Shown: piece after piece, positions 16,132 to 26,945 of the stretch
Layout: each line of letters starts with the position of its first letter
How positions within the stretch are numbered: the stretch's first letter is position 1
Source: Pseudonocardia sp. MH-G8
Lineage (GTDB): Bacteria > Actinomycetota > Actinomycetes > Mycobacteriales > Pseudonocardiaceae
Direction: 5' to 3'
Length of the DNA: 64,000 bases
Assembly (NCBI RefSeq): GCF_002262885.1
Contig: NZ_NKYF01000040.1
Span: forward strand, 1-64,000
Program-made: the position numbers and the translations under genes
The notes under the pieces: model-generated
What the model saw: the letters and a program-made list of their open reading frames with translations, nothing else
Database searches by the model: none
What the model was told of the DNA's origin: nothing

Positions 16132-17555
16132 GGCCCGGGCGCAACGGGCGGCGGGCGCGCCCGGTGGTGGTGATCGGCGATGCCCTGCTCGACGTCGACG
16201 TCGAGGGCAGCGTGGACCGGCTGTGCCCGGACGCGTCCGCGCCGGTGCTCGCGGTGCAGGGCGAGCAGGCCCGGCCCGGCGGCGCGGGCCTCGCTGCGGT
16301 CCTGATCGCGGGCCGGGGCACCCCGGTCCGGCTGATCACGGCCCTGGAGGACGACGAGGCGGGGCAGCGGCTGCGCGCCCTGCTCGACGGCGCCGTCGAC
16401 GTGTTCGCCGGACCGTCGACGGGAGGAACGGTCGTCAAGTGCCGGTGGCGCGCCGGCGGCCGGTCGATGCTGCGCACCGACCGCGGCCGTGGTGAGCCCG
16501 CCGCCGGGTTCGGCGACGCCCTCGACCTGGACACCGCGCTCGCCGGCGCGGGCGCGGTCCTGGTGTCGGACTACGGGCGCGGCGTGGCCGCCGACCCGCG
16601 CGTGCGCGCCGCGCTGGAGCGTGCCGTCGCGCGGCGCGTGCCGGTGGTCTGGGACCCGCACCCGCGCGGCCCCGAACCGATCGCCGGGGCGAGCGTCGTC
16701 ACCCCGAACCTGGCCGAGGCGCGCCAGGCGGCGCCCGGCAGCGGCGACGGCAGCGGCGCTTCCGAGGCGCTGGCGCTCGCCGGGCGCCTGCTGGGCCGCT
16801 GGGAGGCGCGTGCCGTGGCCGTGACGCTCGGCGGCGCCGGAGCGGTGGTCCGCCACCGGCACGGCGCCTGCTCGGCCGCCCCCGCCCCGTCCGTGGACGA
16901 GCAGGACCCGTGCGGCGCGGGTGACCACTTCGCCGGGGGCGTCACCGCCGCGCTGGCCGGCGGCGCGACCGTCGACGAAGCGGTCGCCGAGGCCGTCCAC
17001 GGCGCGGCGGGGTTCGTCGCCCGTGGGGGCGGGGCCGCGGTGCGCCGGGAGGGCAGCCGGTGGATCCAGCCGGTGTCCACCGACGCCCGCCCGCGGTTCG
17101 CGGTCTCCGGGTTGGACGCGGCAGCGCGGGTGGCGCGGCGCGTGCGGGCCGGCGGCGGCACGGTCGTCGCCACGGGCGGATCGTTCGACGGCCTGCACAC
17201 CGGCCACACCGCCACGCTCGAGGCCGCCCGCGCCCTGGGCGACTGCCTGCTGGTGCTCGTCAACTCCGACGCGTCGGTCTGCCGGCGCACCGGCCCGGAC
17301 AGCCCGCTGGTGCCGCTCGAGGAGCGCCTGGCGGCCCTCGCCGCCCTGGGCTGCGTGGACGCGGTGGCCGTGTTCGACGCCGACGACCCGCGGGGCCCGC
17401 TGGACGCCCTGCGCCCGGACCTGTGGGTCAAGGGCGGCGACCACGACCCGGCCGACCTGCCCGAGACACCGCTGGTGCGCTCGTGGGGCGGCGAGGTGGT
17501 CGCGGTGCCCTACCGCCCGTCCCGCACCCCGATGGCCGCCACCGCCGGCCGGTGA
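16128..17555 (+). CDS. Second, divergent HldE-like kinase/nucleotidyltransferase
   Basis: 475 residues with the same two-domain order as HldE. The kinase catalytic loop CGAGDHFAGG (D266) and the transferase HTGH (357-360) and VKGGDHDPADLPET are intact, so both activities may be retained. It departs from true HldE at the substrate side: GGAGLAAVLIAGRG replaces GGAGNAAANLAALG, the LKG-x-x-RPVNPLE loop reads RRTGPDSPLVPLE, and the final STT segment reads RTPMA. This suggests a different sugar or a degraded activity. It ends the coupled operon that starts at gmhB. Confidence 0.8.
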   Translation: MRPGRNGRRARPVVVIGDALLDVDVEGSVDRLCPDASAPVLAVQGEQARPGGAGLAAVLIAGRGTPVRLITALEDDEAGQRLRALLDGAVDVFAGPSTGGTVVKCRWRAGGRSMLRTDRGRGEPAAGFGDALDLDTALAGAGAVLVSDYGRGVAADPRVRAALERAVARRVPVVWDPHPRGPEPIAGASVVTPNLAEARQAAPGSGDGSGASEALALAGRLLGRWEARAVAVTLGGAGAVVRHRHGACSAAPAPSVDEQDPCGAGDHFAGGVTAALAGGATVDEAVAEAVHGAAGFVARGGGAAVRREGSRWIQPVSTDARPRFAVSGLDAAARVARRVRAGGGTVVATGGSFDGLHTGHTATLEAARALGDCLLVLVNSDASVCRRTGPDSPLVPLEERLAALAALGCVDAVAVFDADDPRGPLDALRPDLWVKGGDHDPADLPETPLVRSWGGEVVAVPYRPSRTPMAATAGR

Positions 17556-17568
17556 GGCCGCCGCCGTT

Positions 17569-17630
17569 GATCGAACCGACCCGCACACCAGCGCTGGCCT
17601 GACGGCGCTGGTGTGCGGCTCGGACCGATC
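17569..17630. repeat. 26-bp imperfect inverted repeat, kin of the 61-62 kb repeats
   Basis: Arms at 17569-17594 and 17605-17630 differ at three positions. The inner 14 bp (CCGCACACCAGCGC and its complement) are perfect around a 10-base loop. It lies between the convergent ends of hldE-like and a GT9 gene, so it may serve as a bidirectional terminator. The right arm shares an identical 21-bp stretch beginning GGTGTGCGGCTCGG with the array at 61794, marking it as a copy of the same repeat family. Confidence 0.75.
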
Positions 17631-17636
17631 TCGGCG

Positions 17637-18635
17637 TCAGCGGATCTCGGCGGCGCGGGCCGGGGTGCGGCTGCGGGGGTGGTCGCGCAGGCGGGCGGCC
17701 GCGCGCAGGACGTCGCCGACGCCGACCGCGAGCAGTGCCGGGTCGGGGTCGTCGGCGAACGGGTCACCGTGGCGGAGGTCGGGGTCGCCGAGCACGACGT
17801 GGGGTCCGTCCGCGGGCGGGCCCCACTGCGCCGGGTCGACCGGCCCGAACAGGGTCACCGACGGCGTGCCGAACGCGGCGGCCAGGTGGGCCACGCCGGT
17901 GTCCCCACTGACGACGAGCGCCGCGCCGGCCACGAGCGCGCAGAGCTGCGCCAGGTCCGTCCGCCCGGCGAGGACCCGGGACTCGGCGAGCCCCGCCGCG
18001 CCCGCCACGGCGAGGGCGAGCTCGCGCTCATCGGTGGTGCCGGTGATCGTGACGGGCGTGAGCGGGCAGTTCAGGGCGGCAGCGACCTCGGCGAAGCGCC
18101 GCGCCGGCCAGCGCTTGGACCCGTGACGGGCACCGGGGTGCACGAGCACGGGAGAGACCCGGCGCCCGGGCGCGACCCCGGAGGGCGGGGGCAGGCGCAG
18201 GTCGCCCGCGTCGGCCGGGATGCCCTGCGCAGCGAGCATCGCGCACCAGCGCTCGCGCTCCTGCGGGTGCCGCGCGGCGATCTCGTCGAAGTCCGGGCCG
18301 TCCCAGCCGGGTGCGCCGAAGCCGATGCGCCGCCGGGGGTCCAGCGCGTCGAGCGCCTGGTGGCTCTGCGGGCCCCGGCCGTGCAGGTTCACCGCCACGT
18401 CCGGGGGCGGACGGTCCCAGGTGAGTGCGTCCGGCGCCGCGGTGGGCAGCAGCTCGTCGACGGCGCCGGTCAGCTCCACCAGGGGCGCGAGCGCGGGCGT
18501 GGTGGCCAGGACGATCCGGTGGTCGGGCAGCGCCCGCCGCAGCGCGCGCAGGGCGGGGACCGCCACCAGGAGGTCCCCGAGGTGCAGCGCGCGCAGCACC
18601 AGTGCCGTCGGTCGATCCTGCCCGTTCTCCCGCAC
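17637..18635 (-). CDS. Glycosyltransferase family 9 (heptosyltransferase-type), copy 3
   Basis: 332 residues on the opposite strand to the operon. RALHLGDLLVAVPALRALRR is the N-terminal GT9 motif; VLVHPGARHGSKRWPARRF and SGDTGVAHLAAAFGTPSVTLFGP form the donor site. Unlike copies 1, 2 and 4 it lacks the C-terminal cysteine cluster. It is transcribed divergently from copy 4 with 41 bases between the starts, so the pair probably shares a promoter region. Donor is likely ADP-heptose; the acceptor is unknown. Confidence 0.9.
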   Translation of the reverse strand: MRENGQDRPTALVLRALHLGDLLVAVPALRALRRALPDHRIVLATTPALAPLVELTGAVDELLPTAAPDALTWDRPPPDVAVNLHGRGPQSHQALDALDPRRRIGFGAPGWDGPDFDEIAARHPQERERWCAMLAAQGIPADAGDLRLPPPSGVAPGRRVSPVLVHPGARHGSKRWPARRFAEVAAALNCPLTPVTITGTTDERELALAVAGAAGLAESRVLAGRTDLAQLCALVAGAALVVSGDTGVAHLAAAFGTPSVTLFGPVDPAQWGPPADGPHVVLGDPDLRHGDPFADDPDPALLAVGVGDVLRAAARLRDHPRSRTPARAAEIR

Positions 18636-18676
18636 CCGACGTGCGTACCCCGGCGCGCGCCGGGTAACCGGGCCGG

Positions 18677-19783
18677 GTGATCGACGGGCTCGGAGTTCGC
18701 CGCATCGCCGTATTGCGCTGCAACGCGCTCGGCGACTACCTCATGACCACCCCCGCGCTCGCCGCGCTGCGCGCGCGGTTCCCCGATGCGGACCTGACGC
18801 TGCTGGGCGCCGCGTGGCACGAGCGCTTCCTGACCGGCAGGCCCGGCCCGGTCGACCGGGTCCGCGTGCTGCCCCGGGTCGACGGGCTGGCCGGCCAGCC
18901 GCCCGGCGCCCCCGCGGCGGACGCGTTGCCCGCGTTCCTCGCGCAGGAGCGGGAGCAGCGCTATGACCTCGCCGTCCAGCTGCACGGTGGAGGGGCCGCC
19001 TCCAACCCGCTCGTGTCCGCGCTCGGGGCTCGCCGGAGCATCGGGTTGCGCGCCGAGGGCGCGCCGCCGCTCGATGTCACGGTGCCCTACCGCTACTACC
19101 AGTCCGAGGCGGAGCGTTGCCTCGAAGTCGTCCGGCTCGCGGGCGCGAGAGGAGACGCCGAGTACCCGCTCCTGGCCGTGTCCGACGCCGAGCGCGACGC
19201 GGCCGCGGCGCTGCTGCCCGGGGACGCGCCGTGGGTGGCGCTGCACGCCGGGGCCACCGACCCGCGCCGGCGCTGGCCCGCCGAGCGGTTCGCCGCGCTC
19301 GCCGATGCGCTGACGGCCACGGGAGCGCGCCCGGTGCTCGTCGGGGCCGCGGGTGAGGCGGAGGTGAGCGGCGCCGTCGTGGCCGCCGCCGCCCGCCCGG
19401 TGACCGACCTGAGCGGGCGCACCGACCTCGGCGTGCTCGCCGCGGCGCTGCAGCGCTGCGCCGTGGTGGTCGCGAACGACTCCGGGCCGCTGCACCTCGC
19501 GCGCGCGGTGGGCTCGGCAACGGTCGGGCTGTACTGGTGCGGCAACGCGATCAACGCCGCGCCCGCCACCCGCACCCGGCACCGCCCGCTGCTGAGCTGG
19601 ACGTTGCACTGCCCGGAGTGCGGCACCGACTGCAGCACCGCGGGCCACCCGCACCGTCGCGGGGACGGGTGCGCGCACCGCCCGTCCTACCTCGACCAGA
19701 TCCCGGTGGCGGAGGTGTGGGAGGAGGTGTCGGACCTGCTCGGCCGGGTACCTGCCGATGCGTGGAGCCCCGCGCATCGCTGA
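18677..19783 (+). CDS. Glycosyltransferase family 9 (heptosyltransferase-type), copy 4
   Basis: 368 residues from a GTG. RCNALGDYLMTTPALAALR is the GT9 N-terminal motif; VALHAGATDPRRRWPAERF and NDSGPLHLARAVGSATVGLYW form the donor-binding region. The C-terminal part is rich in Cys and His (CPECGTDC, then HPHRRGDGCAH) and may bind a metal. It is the last recognised gene of the heptose locus. Convergent with the alpha/beta hydrolase; the 67-base gap between them shows no clear signal. Confidence 0.9.
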   Translation: MIDGLGVRRIAVLRCNALGDYLMTTPALAALRARFPDADLTLLGAAWHERFLTGRPGPVDRVRVLPRVDGLAGQPPGAPAADALPAFLAQEREQRYDLAVQLHGGGAASNPLVSALGARRSIGLRAEGAPPLDVTVPYRYYQSEAERCLEVVRLAGARGDAEYPLLAVSDAERDAAAALLPGDAPWVALHAGATDPRRRWPAERFAALADALTATGARPVLVGAAGEAEVSGAVVAAAARPVTDLSGRTDLGVLAAALQRCAVVVANDSGPLHLARAVGSATVGLYWCGNAINAAPATRTRHRPLLSWTLHCPECGTDCSTAGHPHRRGDGCAHRPSYLDQIPVAEVWEEVSDLLGRVPADAWSPAHR

Positions 19784-19850
19784 CGTTCGTCGGTACGGGG
19801 CAGGTCGCGCTTGGCGAACTTCGTGGCCGAGCTGCAACCGCGCTGACGGC

Positions 19851-20693
19851 TCAGGCGAGCCCGTCGAGGATCTCCACCAGCTCGGCCGGGTGGATCTGGA
19901 ACCGCAGGTGGCCGCTGTCGATCGACCGCACGTCCGTGGGGTTGTCCGGGGTCAGGGCGTCGGCGTCGGCGATGAACCGGTCCTGCAGCGCGAGCGGCAT
20001 GGCGCGGTCGGAGGTCAGGCGCACGTAGGTGCGCGGGATGCGGCCCCACGTCGCGGCGTCCGCGCGGGTGGCCTCCTCGTCGATGGCGACGCTCTCGTCC
20101 GGATCCTGGGTGTGCAGGTAGGCGAGCAGCTCGGCGCGGGTGCCGTCGGCGAGCAGGGCTTCCTGCGCGCGGTCGAGCACGTCGGGGTCGGACGTGCGCC
20201 AGTTGAGGCGGATCGCACCGATCACGCCGGGGTCGGCGAGCGGGACGAGCCCGGTGTGGGGCAGCAGGCTCTGCGCGTTCTCCGGGCCGGCCGAGTACTC
20301 GCTGAGGGTGCCGTTCGTGCAGCACCAGGCGGAGACGTAGACCAGTCGGTCGACCAGATCGGGAGCGGCATTGCCGACGGCGGTGAGGGTGATACCGCCG
20401 CGGCTGGCCCCGACGAGGACGACGGGGCCGTGGGTGCGGGCCCGCCGCAGCACGTCGGTGACGGCGGCGACGTCGTCGGCGGTGCCGATACCGGCCATTC
20501 CGCTGGGCTGCGTGGCGAGCTCTGCCAGGTCCTGGCCGCCGAGGTAGCCGGTGGGGATGGTGGCGCCGAGGCCGTGGCCGGGCAGGTCGACGGCGAGCGC
20601 GCGGTGCCCGCGGAGCGTGAGCTCGCGGACCGTCGGCGCCCAGACCGCGGCGTTGCAGAACGCGCCGTGGACGAGGACGAACGTGGTGGTCAC
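19851..20693 (-). CDS. Alpha/beta-fold hydrolase
   Basis: 280 residues. The oxyanion segment FVLVHGAFCNAAVW, the nucleophile elbow VGASRGG (Ser of GxSxG) and a late SGHLRF histidine make a complete catalytic triad with an acidic residue before it. A soluble esterase or related hydrolase; the substrate is unknown. A GTG at 20702 is also in frame, but the GTG at 20693 has AAGGTGA at good spacing and is preferred. Divergent from udgX, 57 bases away. Confidence 0.85.
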   Translation of the reverse strand: MTTTFVLVHGAFCNAAVWAPTVRELTLRGHRALAVDLPGHGLGATIPTGYLGGQDLAELATQPSGMAGIGTADDVAAVTDVLRRARTHGPVVLVGASRGGITLTAVGNAAPDLVDRLVYVSAWCCTNGTLSEYSAGPENAQSLLPHTGLVPLADPGVIGAIRLNWRTSDPDVLDRAQEALLADGTRAELLAYLHTQDPDESVAIDEEATRADAATWGRIPRTYVRLTSDRAMPLALQDRFIADADALTPDNPTDVRSIDSGHLRFQIHPAELVEILDGLA

Positions 20694-20750
20694 GCCGATC
20701 ACCTTGGCAGGAGCGGTTGGACGCGCTCACGGACGGGGTAGCACCGGGAG

Positions 20751-21359
20751 GTGACCGCCACCGACCTCGAACACCCGGATCTGGACGACCTGCGCCGCGA
20801 CGCCGCCGCCTGCACGCGGTGCGAGCTGTACGAACCGGCCACGCAGACCGTCTTCGGCGCCGGCCCGTCCTCGGCGTGGCTGGTGCTGGTGGGGGAGCAG
20901 CCCGGCGATCGCGAGGACCAGGCCGGCGAGCCGTTCGTGGGGCCCGCCGGGCGGGTGCTCGACCAGGCGCTCGAGCGGGCGGGCATCGATCGTGACGGCG
21001 TCTACGTGACCAACGCGGTGAAGCACTTCCGGTTCGAGCGCGAGGGCAAGCGGCGCATCCACAAGACGCCCGGGGTGACGCACATCCGCGCCTGCCGCCC
21101 GTGGTTGGACGGCGAGCTGGCCGCCGTGCACCCGGCCGTGCTGGGAACGCTCGGCGCGGTGGCGGGCAAGGCACTACTGGGGAACGCGTTCAAGATCACC
21201 GAGCAGCGCGGCCAGGTCCTGGAGTGGGAGGGCTACCAGCTGGTACCCACGGTCCACCCGAGCTCGATCCTGCGCGGCCCGCCGGAGGCCCGAGAGGAGT
21301 CCCTGGCCGCACTGGCAGCCGATCTGAAGGTGGCCGCAGGCCTGCGGCCCCGGGCCTGA
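20751..21359 (+). CDS. udgX: UdgX-type uracil-DNA glycosylase
   Basis: 202 residues. Family-4-like uracil glycosylase core: GEQPGDREDQAGEPFVGPAG (from G48), and HPSSILR (169-175). The insertion KRRIHKTP (100-107) is the hallmark of UdgX, which in Mycobacterium smegmatis forms a covalent bond between its His and the abasic DNA; H104 is the matching residue here. Cysteines at 21, 24 and 115 fit the iron-sulfur cluster of the family. A DNA-repair enzyme of the cytosol, standing alone between a hydrolase and clpC. Confidence 0.93.
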   Translation: MTATDLEHPDLDDLRRDAAACTRCELYEPATQTVFGAGPSSAWLVLVGEQPGDREDQAGEPFVGPAGRVLDQALERAGIDRDGVYVTNAVKHFRFEREGKRRIHKTPGVTHIRACRPWLDGELAAVHPAVLGTLGAVAGKALLGNAFKITEQRGQVLEWEGYQLVPTVHPSSILRGPPEAREESLAALAADLKVAAGLRPRA

Positions 21360-21374
21360 CCGCAAGGTGCGGTC
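21358..21374. terminator. Hairpin between convergent udgX and clpC-like genes
   Basis: GACCGCA-AGG-TGCGGTC, a perfect 7-bp stem with a 3-base loop, starts at the udgX stop codon and ends 6 bases before the end of the converging gene. It fits a shared terminator, though without a T-run. Confidence 0.5.
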
Positions 21375-21380
21375 GAGGGG

Positions 21381-23912
<2,532 letters not shown>

Positions 23913-24029
23913 GCGCGCATCTCTCCTCCGCGGGTGCTGATCAGGGTCACGCGTTCGGCGTTCCCGAGGTGCCGGATGCGAAACGGCCGCCGACGGTTGA
24001 CCGCCGCGGAGCACGGGTAGCGGATCAGC

Positions 24030-24725
24030 ATGGGCGGCGAGGCGAGGCAACAGCTGTGCGACGACGACCTGACCGACGTGGTGGCGGAGCTGTTCGTCCA
24101 CGACGAGCGGGTGCGCGGCCTCGATGTCACCGCTCAGGTCGACGGCGGCGTCGTGCACCTGCGCGGGCAGGTGGACCGGCCCGACCAGCTCGACACCGTG
24201 CGGCGGCTGGTCGGCAGGCTCGGTGGCGTCCACGCGGTGTGGGACCGGGTACGCGTCGGTGGCCGGGACCCGGTGGTGCTCGACCTCGGCTGCGGCGACC
24301 AGCGCCAGTACCCGACCAACATCGGTGTCGACCGCCGGCACACGCCGTCGGTGGCGACCGTGGCCGACGTCGCGCGCCCGCTCCCGTTCCGCGACGGGAG
24401 CGCCGACCAGATCTTCGCGGTGCACGTGCTGGAACACCTGATCGACTTCCTGCCGCTGGTGGCCGAGTGCCACCGCGTGCTGCGGCCCGGCGGCGTGCTG
24501 CACGTGCTCTCGCCCTGGTGGAAGCATGTGAACGCGGTGGCAGATCCCACGCACGTCCGGCTGCTCGACACCCAGACGTTCAAGGGCATCTGCTGGGGGC
24601 CGGACCGGCCCGCCTGGCACCCGCTGCACGTGGGCCGCGACGAGTCGACGATCTTCGCCGACCTCACGCCCGCGACCCCCGACGACGCCCCGGACCCGCG
24701 CCACCTGGCCCGCTTCTTCGATTAG
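24030..24725 (+). CDS. BON domain fused to a SAM-dependent methyltransferase
   Basis: 231 residues. Residues 10-75 look like a BON domain (DLTDVVAELFVHDERVRGLDV, then VVHLRGQVDRPDQ), usually a ligand- or membrane-binding module. The rest is a class I methyltransferase with motif I VVLDLGCGD, ADVARPLPFRDGSADQIFA and HVLEHLIDF, then HRVLRPGGVLHV. No signal peptide. The pairing is unusual, as BON domains are mostly periplasmic or envelope-associated. The substrate is unknown. It is divergent from the clpC-like gene; the 117-base gap between them has no further feature seen. Confidence 0.75.
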   Translation: MGGEARQQLCDDDLTDVVAELFVHDERVRGLDVTAQVDGGVVHLRGQVDRPDQLDTVRRLVGRLGGVHAVWDRVRVGGRDPVVLDLGCGDQRQYPTNIGVDRRHTPSVATVADVARPLPFRDGSADQIFAVHVLEHLIDFLPLVAECHRVLRPGGVLHVLSPWWKHVNAVADPTHVRLLDTQTFKGICWGPDRPAWHPLHVGRDESTIFADLTPATPDDAPDPRHLARFFD

Positions 24726-24731
24726 TGCGGC

Positions 24732-24753
24732 CATGATCGGTACTTCGATCATG
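24732..24753. terminator. Hairpin after the BON-methyltransferase gene
   Basis: CATGATCG-GTACTT-CGATCATG: a perfect 8-bp stem with 6-base loop, 6 bases after the stop codon. It is a plausible intrinsic terminator stem but lacks a T-run. Confidence 0.5.
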
Positions 24754-24810
24754 AGGTCAGCTCCGCGACGTAGCTCACTCGCCGTTGGCGCGTTCCGCCG
24801 CCGTGACCGA

Positions 24811-24826
24811 GACTCCCGGGGGAGTC
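24811..24826. promoter_or_regulatory. Palindrome in the fabG leader
   Basis: GACTCCC-GG-GGGAGTC, perfect 7-bp arms, lies 28 bases before the fabG start codon. It may be an operator or a leader hairpin; no matching second copy was found in the window. Confidence 0.35.
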
Positions 24827-24854
24827 GACGAGGACGAGGACGGGGAGTGCAGAG

Positions 24855-25616
24855 ATGACCCAGAGCCCGCAGCGCGTGGCGATCGTGACCGGAGGGGCCC
24901 GCGGGATCGGCGCGGCCACGGCCCAGCGGCTGGCCGCAGACGGCTTCGCCGTCGCGGTGATCGACCTCGAGGAGGCCACCGCGAAGGGCACGGTCGACGC
25001 GATCGAGGCCGCGGGCGGGCGCGCGCTCGCCGTCGGCGCCGACGTGGCGGACACCGAGCAGGTGGAGGCCGCCGTGAACCGCGTGGCCACCGAGCTCGGT
25101 GCGCCCACCGTGCTGGTCAACAACGCCGGCGTCACCCGCGACAACCTGCTGTTCAAGATGACCGAGTCGGACTGGGACACCGTGATGGGGGTGCACCTGC
25201 GCGGCTCGTTCCTCATGGCACGTGCGGTGCAGAAGCACATGGTCGAGCAGAAGTGGGGCCGGATCGTCAACCTGTCCAGCACGTCCGCGCTGGGCAACCG
25301 CGGCCAGACGAACTACGCCACCGCGAAGGCGGGGCTGCAGGGCTTCACCAAGACCCTCGCGATCGAGCTGGGCAAGTTCGGTGTCACCGCCAACTGCATC
25401 GCGCCCGGGTTCATCGTCAGCGACATGACCCGCGCGACCGCCGAGCGCATCGGCGAGGACTGGGACACCTACGTCGCCGCGCGCGCGAAGGAGATCCCGG
25501 TGGCGCGCCCCGGACAGGTGGAGGACATCGCGCACACGGTGTCGTTCTTCGTGAGCGAGGGAGCCGGGTTCGTGTCCGGCCAGGTGATCTACGTCGCGGG
25601 CGGCCCGAAGGCCTGA
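24855..25616 (+). CDS. fabG: 3-oxoacyl-ACP reductase / FabG-type SDR
   Basis: 253 residues, classical SDR. Cofactor loop TGGARGIG, NNAGVTRDNLLFKM (strongly FabG-like), catalytic Ser in NLSSTSALG and YATAK. The end VSGQVIYVAGGPKA matches the family. Reduces 3-oxoacyl-ACP or -CoA with NADPH in fatty acid or polyhydroxyalkanoate-type metabolism. It is monocistronic or co-transcribed with the DUF4032 gene 25 bases downstream. Stand-alone FabG paralogues in actinobacteria often act on other substrates, so the exact role is open. Confidence 0.88.
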   Translation: MTQSPQRVAIVTGGARGIGAATAQRLAADGFAVAVIDLEEATAKGTVDAIEAAGGRALAVGADVADTEQVEAAVNRVATELGAPTVLVNNAGVTRDNLLFKMTESDWDTVMGVHLRGSFLMARAVQKHMVEQKWGRIVNLSSTSALGNRGQTNYATAKAGLQGFTKTLAIELGKFGVTANCIAPGFIVSDMTRATAERIGEDWDTYVAARAKEIPVARPGQVEDIAHTVSFFVSEGAGFVSGQVIYVAGGPKA

Positions 25617-25641
25617 TCGCCGTCTCGGCGATACTGGTCCC

Positions 25642-26883
25642 GTGCGCTTCATCTTCCGTCCACCGGCCGAGCACGCCGCGGGGTTGCTCTCGCTGCCGTG
25701 GCACGAGCCCCTCGAGGAGTGGCAGGACGCCCACCTCCTCGAGGTGGCCCACCGCGGCATCTCGCGTCACGTCGTGCGTTTCGTCGAGGTCGACGGGCAC
25801 GTCTACGCCTTGAAGGAGATCGACGAGCGGCTGGCGCGCCGGGAGTACCGGCTGCTGGGGCAGCTGGAGACGATGGGCATGCCCGCGGTGTCGGTGCTCG
25901 GCGTGTGCGTCGAGCGCCCGGCGGCGGGAGGCCTCCCGCAGGACGCGATACTCGTGACGCGGTTCCTGGACTACTCGATGTCCTACCGCTACGTGTTCTC
26001 CCACGGGCACGCCGCGCGCCCCACCGTGCAGCTGATCGACGCGATGGTGGAGCTGATCGTCCGGTTGCACCTCGCGGGGCTGTTCTGGGGTGACTGCTCA
26101 CTGTCCAACACGCTGTTCCGGCCCGACGCCGGCAGCATCGGCGCGTACCTGGTGGACGCCGAGACCGCGGAGCTGCACCCCGCGCTCTCGGACGGGCAGC
26201 GCAGCTTCGACATCGACTACGCGGCCGAGCGGGTGGGCGGTGAGCTGTTCGACCTGCAGTCGGGTGGCCTGTTGCCCGAGGACGTCGACCCCGTCGAGAT
26301 CGCGGCCGAGCTGCCGCGGCGCTACTCCGCGCTGTGGGACGAGCTCACCCGCGAGGAGCTGCTGAACCCCGCGGAGCAGCGCTACCGCGTGGCCGCGCGG
26401 GTCGACCGGATCAACGAGCTCGGTTTCGACGTCGACGAGATCGAGCTGATCACCACCGGCGCCGGTGTGCGGCTGAAGGTGCACACCCAGGTGGCCGAGA
26501 CCGGCCGGCACCGCAACCGGCTCTATGCGCTCACCGGGCTGGAGGTCACCGAGAACCAGGCCCGTCGCCTGCTCAACGACCTTCGTAGCTACCGCGGCTA
26601 CCTGGAGCAGAAGGAGGGCCGGGCGGTGCCCGAGACGGTGGCCGGGCACCGGTGGCGCGCCGAGGTCTACGACCGGGTGATGGCCCGCATCCCGGAGGAC
26701 CTCGCCGACCGGCTGGAGCCCGCCGAGGTGTTCCACGAGATCCTGGAGCACCGCTGGTTCCTGTCGGAGAAGGCAGGCAAGGACGTGGGCACGACTGCGG
26801 CCGCGAAGGCCTACATCGACGCGATCCTGCCCCGCACTCCCAGCACGCTCACGCTTCCCGGTGGTGACCCCCTTCCCCGATAG
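25642..26883 (+). CDS. DUF4032 kinase-fold protein
   Basis: 413 residues. The N-terminal half resembles lipopolysaccharide-kinase/RIO-like folds: ALKEID (possible ATP Lys), RLHLAGLFWGDCSLSNTLF (a HxD-like catalytic loop with GDCSLSN) and YLVDAETAEL (a D-x-E metal segment). The C-terminal half (from about 230) is the conserved DUF4032 part with EHRWFLSEKAG. The family is widespread in actinobacteria and has no proven function; a small-molecule or sugar kinase is suggested by the motifs. The start is a GTG close to the fabG end. Confidence 0.8.
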   Translation: MRFIFRPPAEHAAGLLSLPWHEPLEEWQDAHLLEVAHRGISRHVVRFVEVDGHVYALKEIDERLARREYRLLGQLETMGMPAVSVLGVCVERPAAGGLPQDAILVTRFLDYSMSYRYVFSHGHAARPTVQLIDAMVELIVRLHLAGLFWGDCSLSNTLFRPDAGSIGAYLVDAETAELHPALSDGQRSFDIDYAAERVGGELFDLQSGGLLPEDVDPVEIAAELPRRYSALWDELTREELLNPAEQRYRVAARVDRINELGFDVDEIELITTGAGVRLKVHTQVAETGRHRNRLYALTGLEVTENQARRLLNDLRSYRGYLEQKEGRAVPETVAGHRWRAEVYDRVMARIPEDLADRLEPAEVFHEILEHRWFLSEKAGKDVGTTAAAKAYIDAILPRTPSTLTLPGGDPLPR

Positions 26884-26945
26884 GGGGGCGCGACACCCGC
26901 CCCGGGGGATGTGGTGGCCCGGGCGTGCCCGCTAGGCTACGGCGC

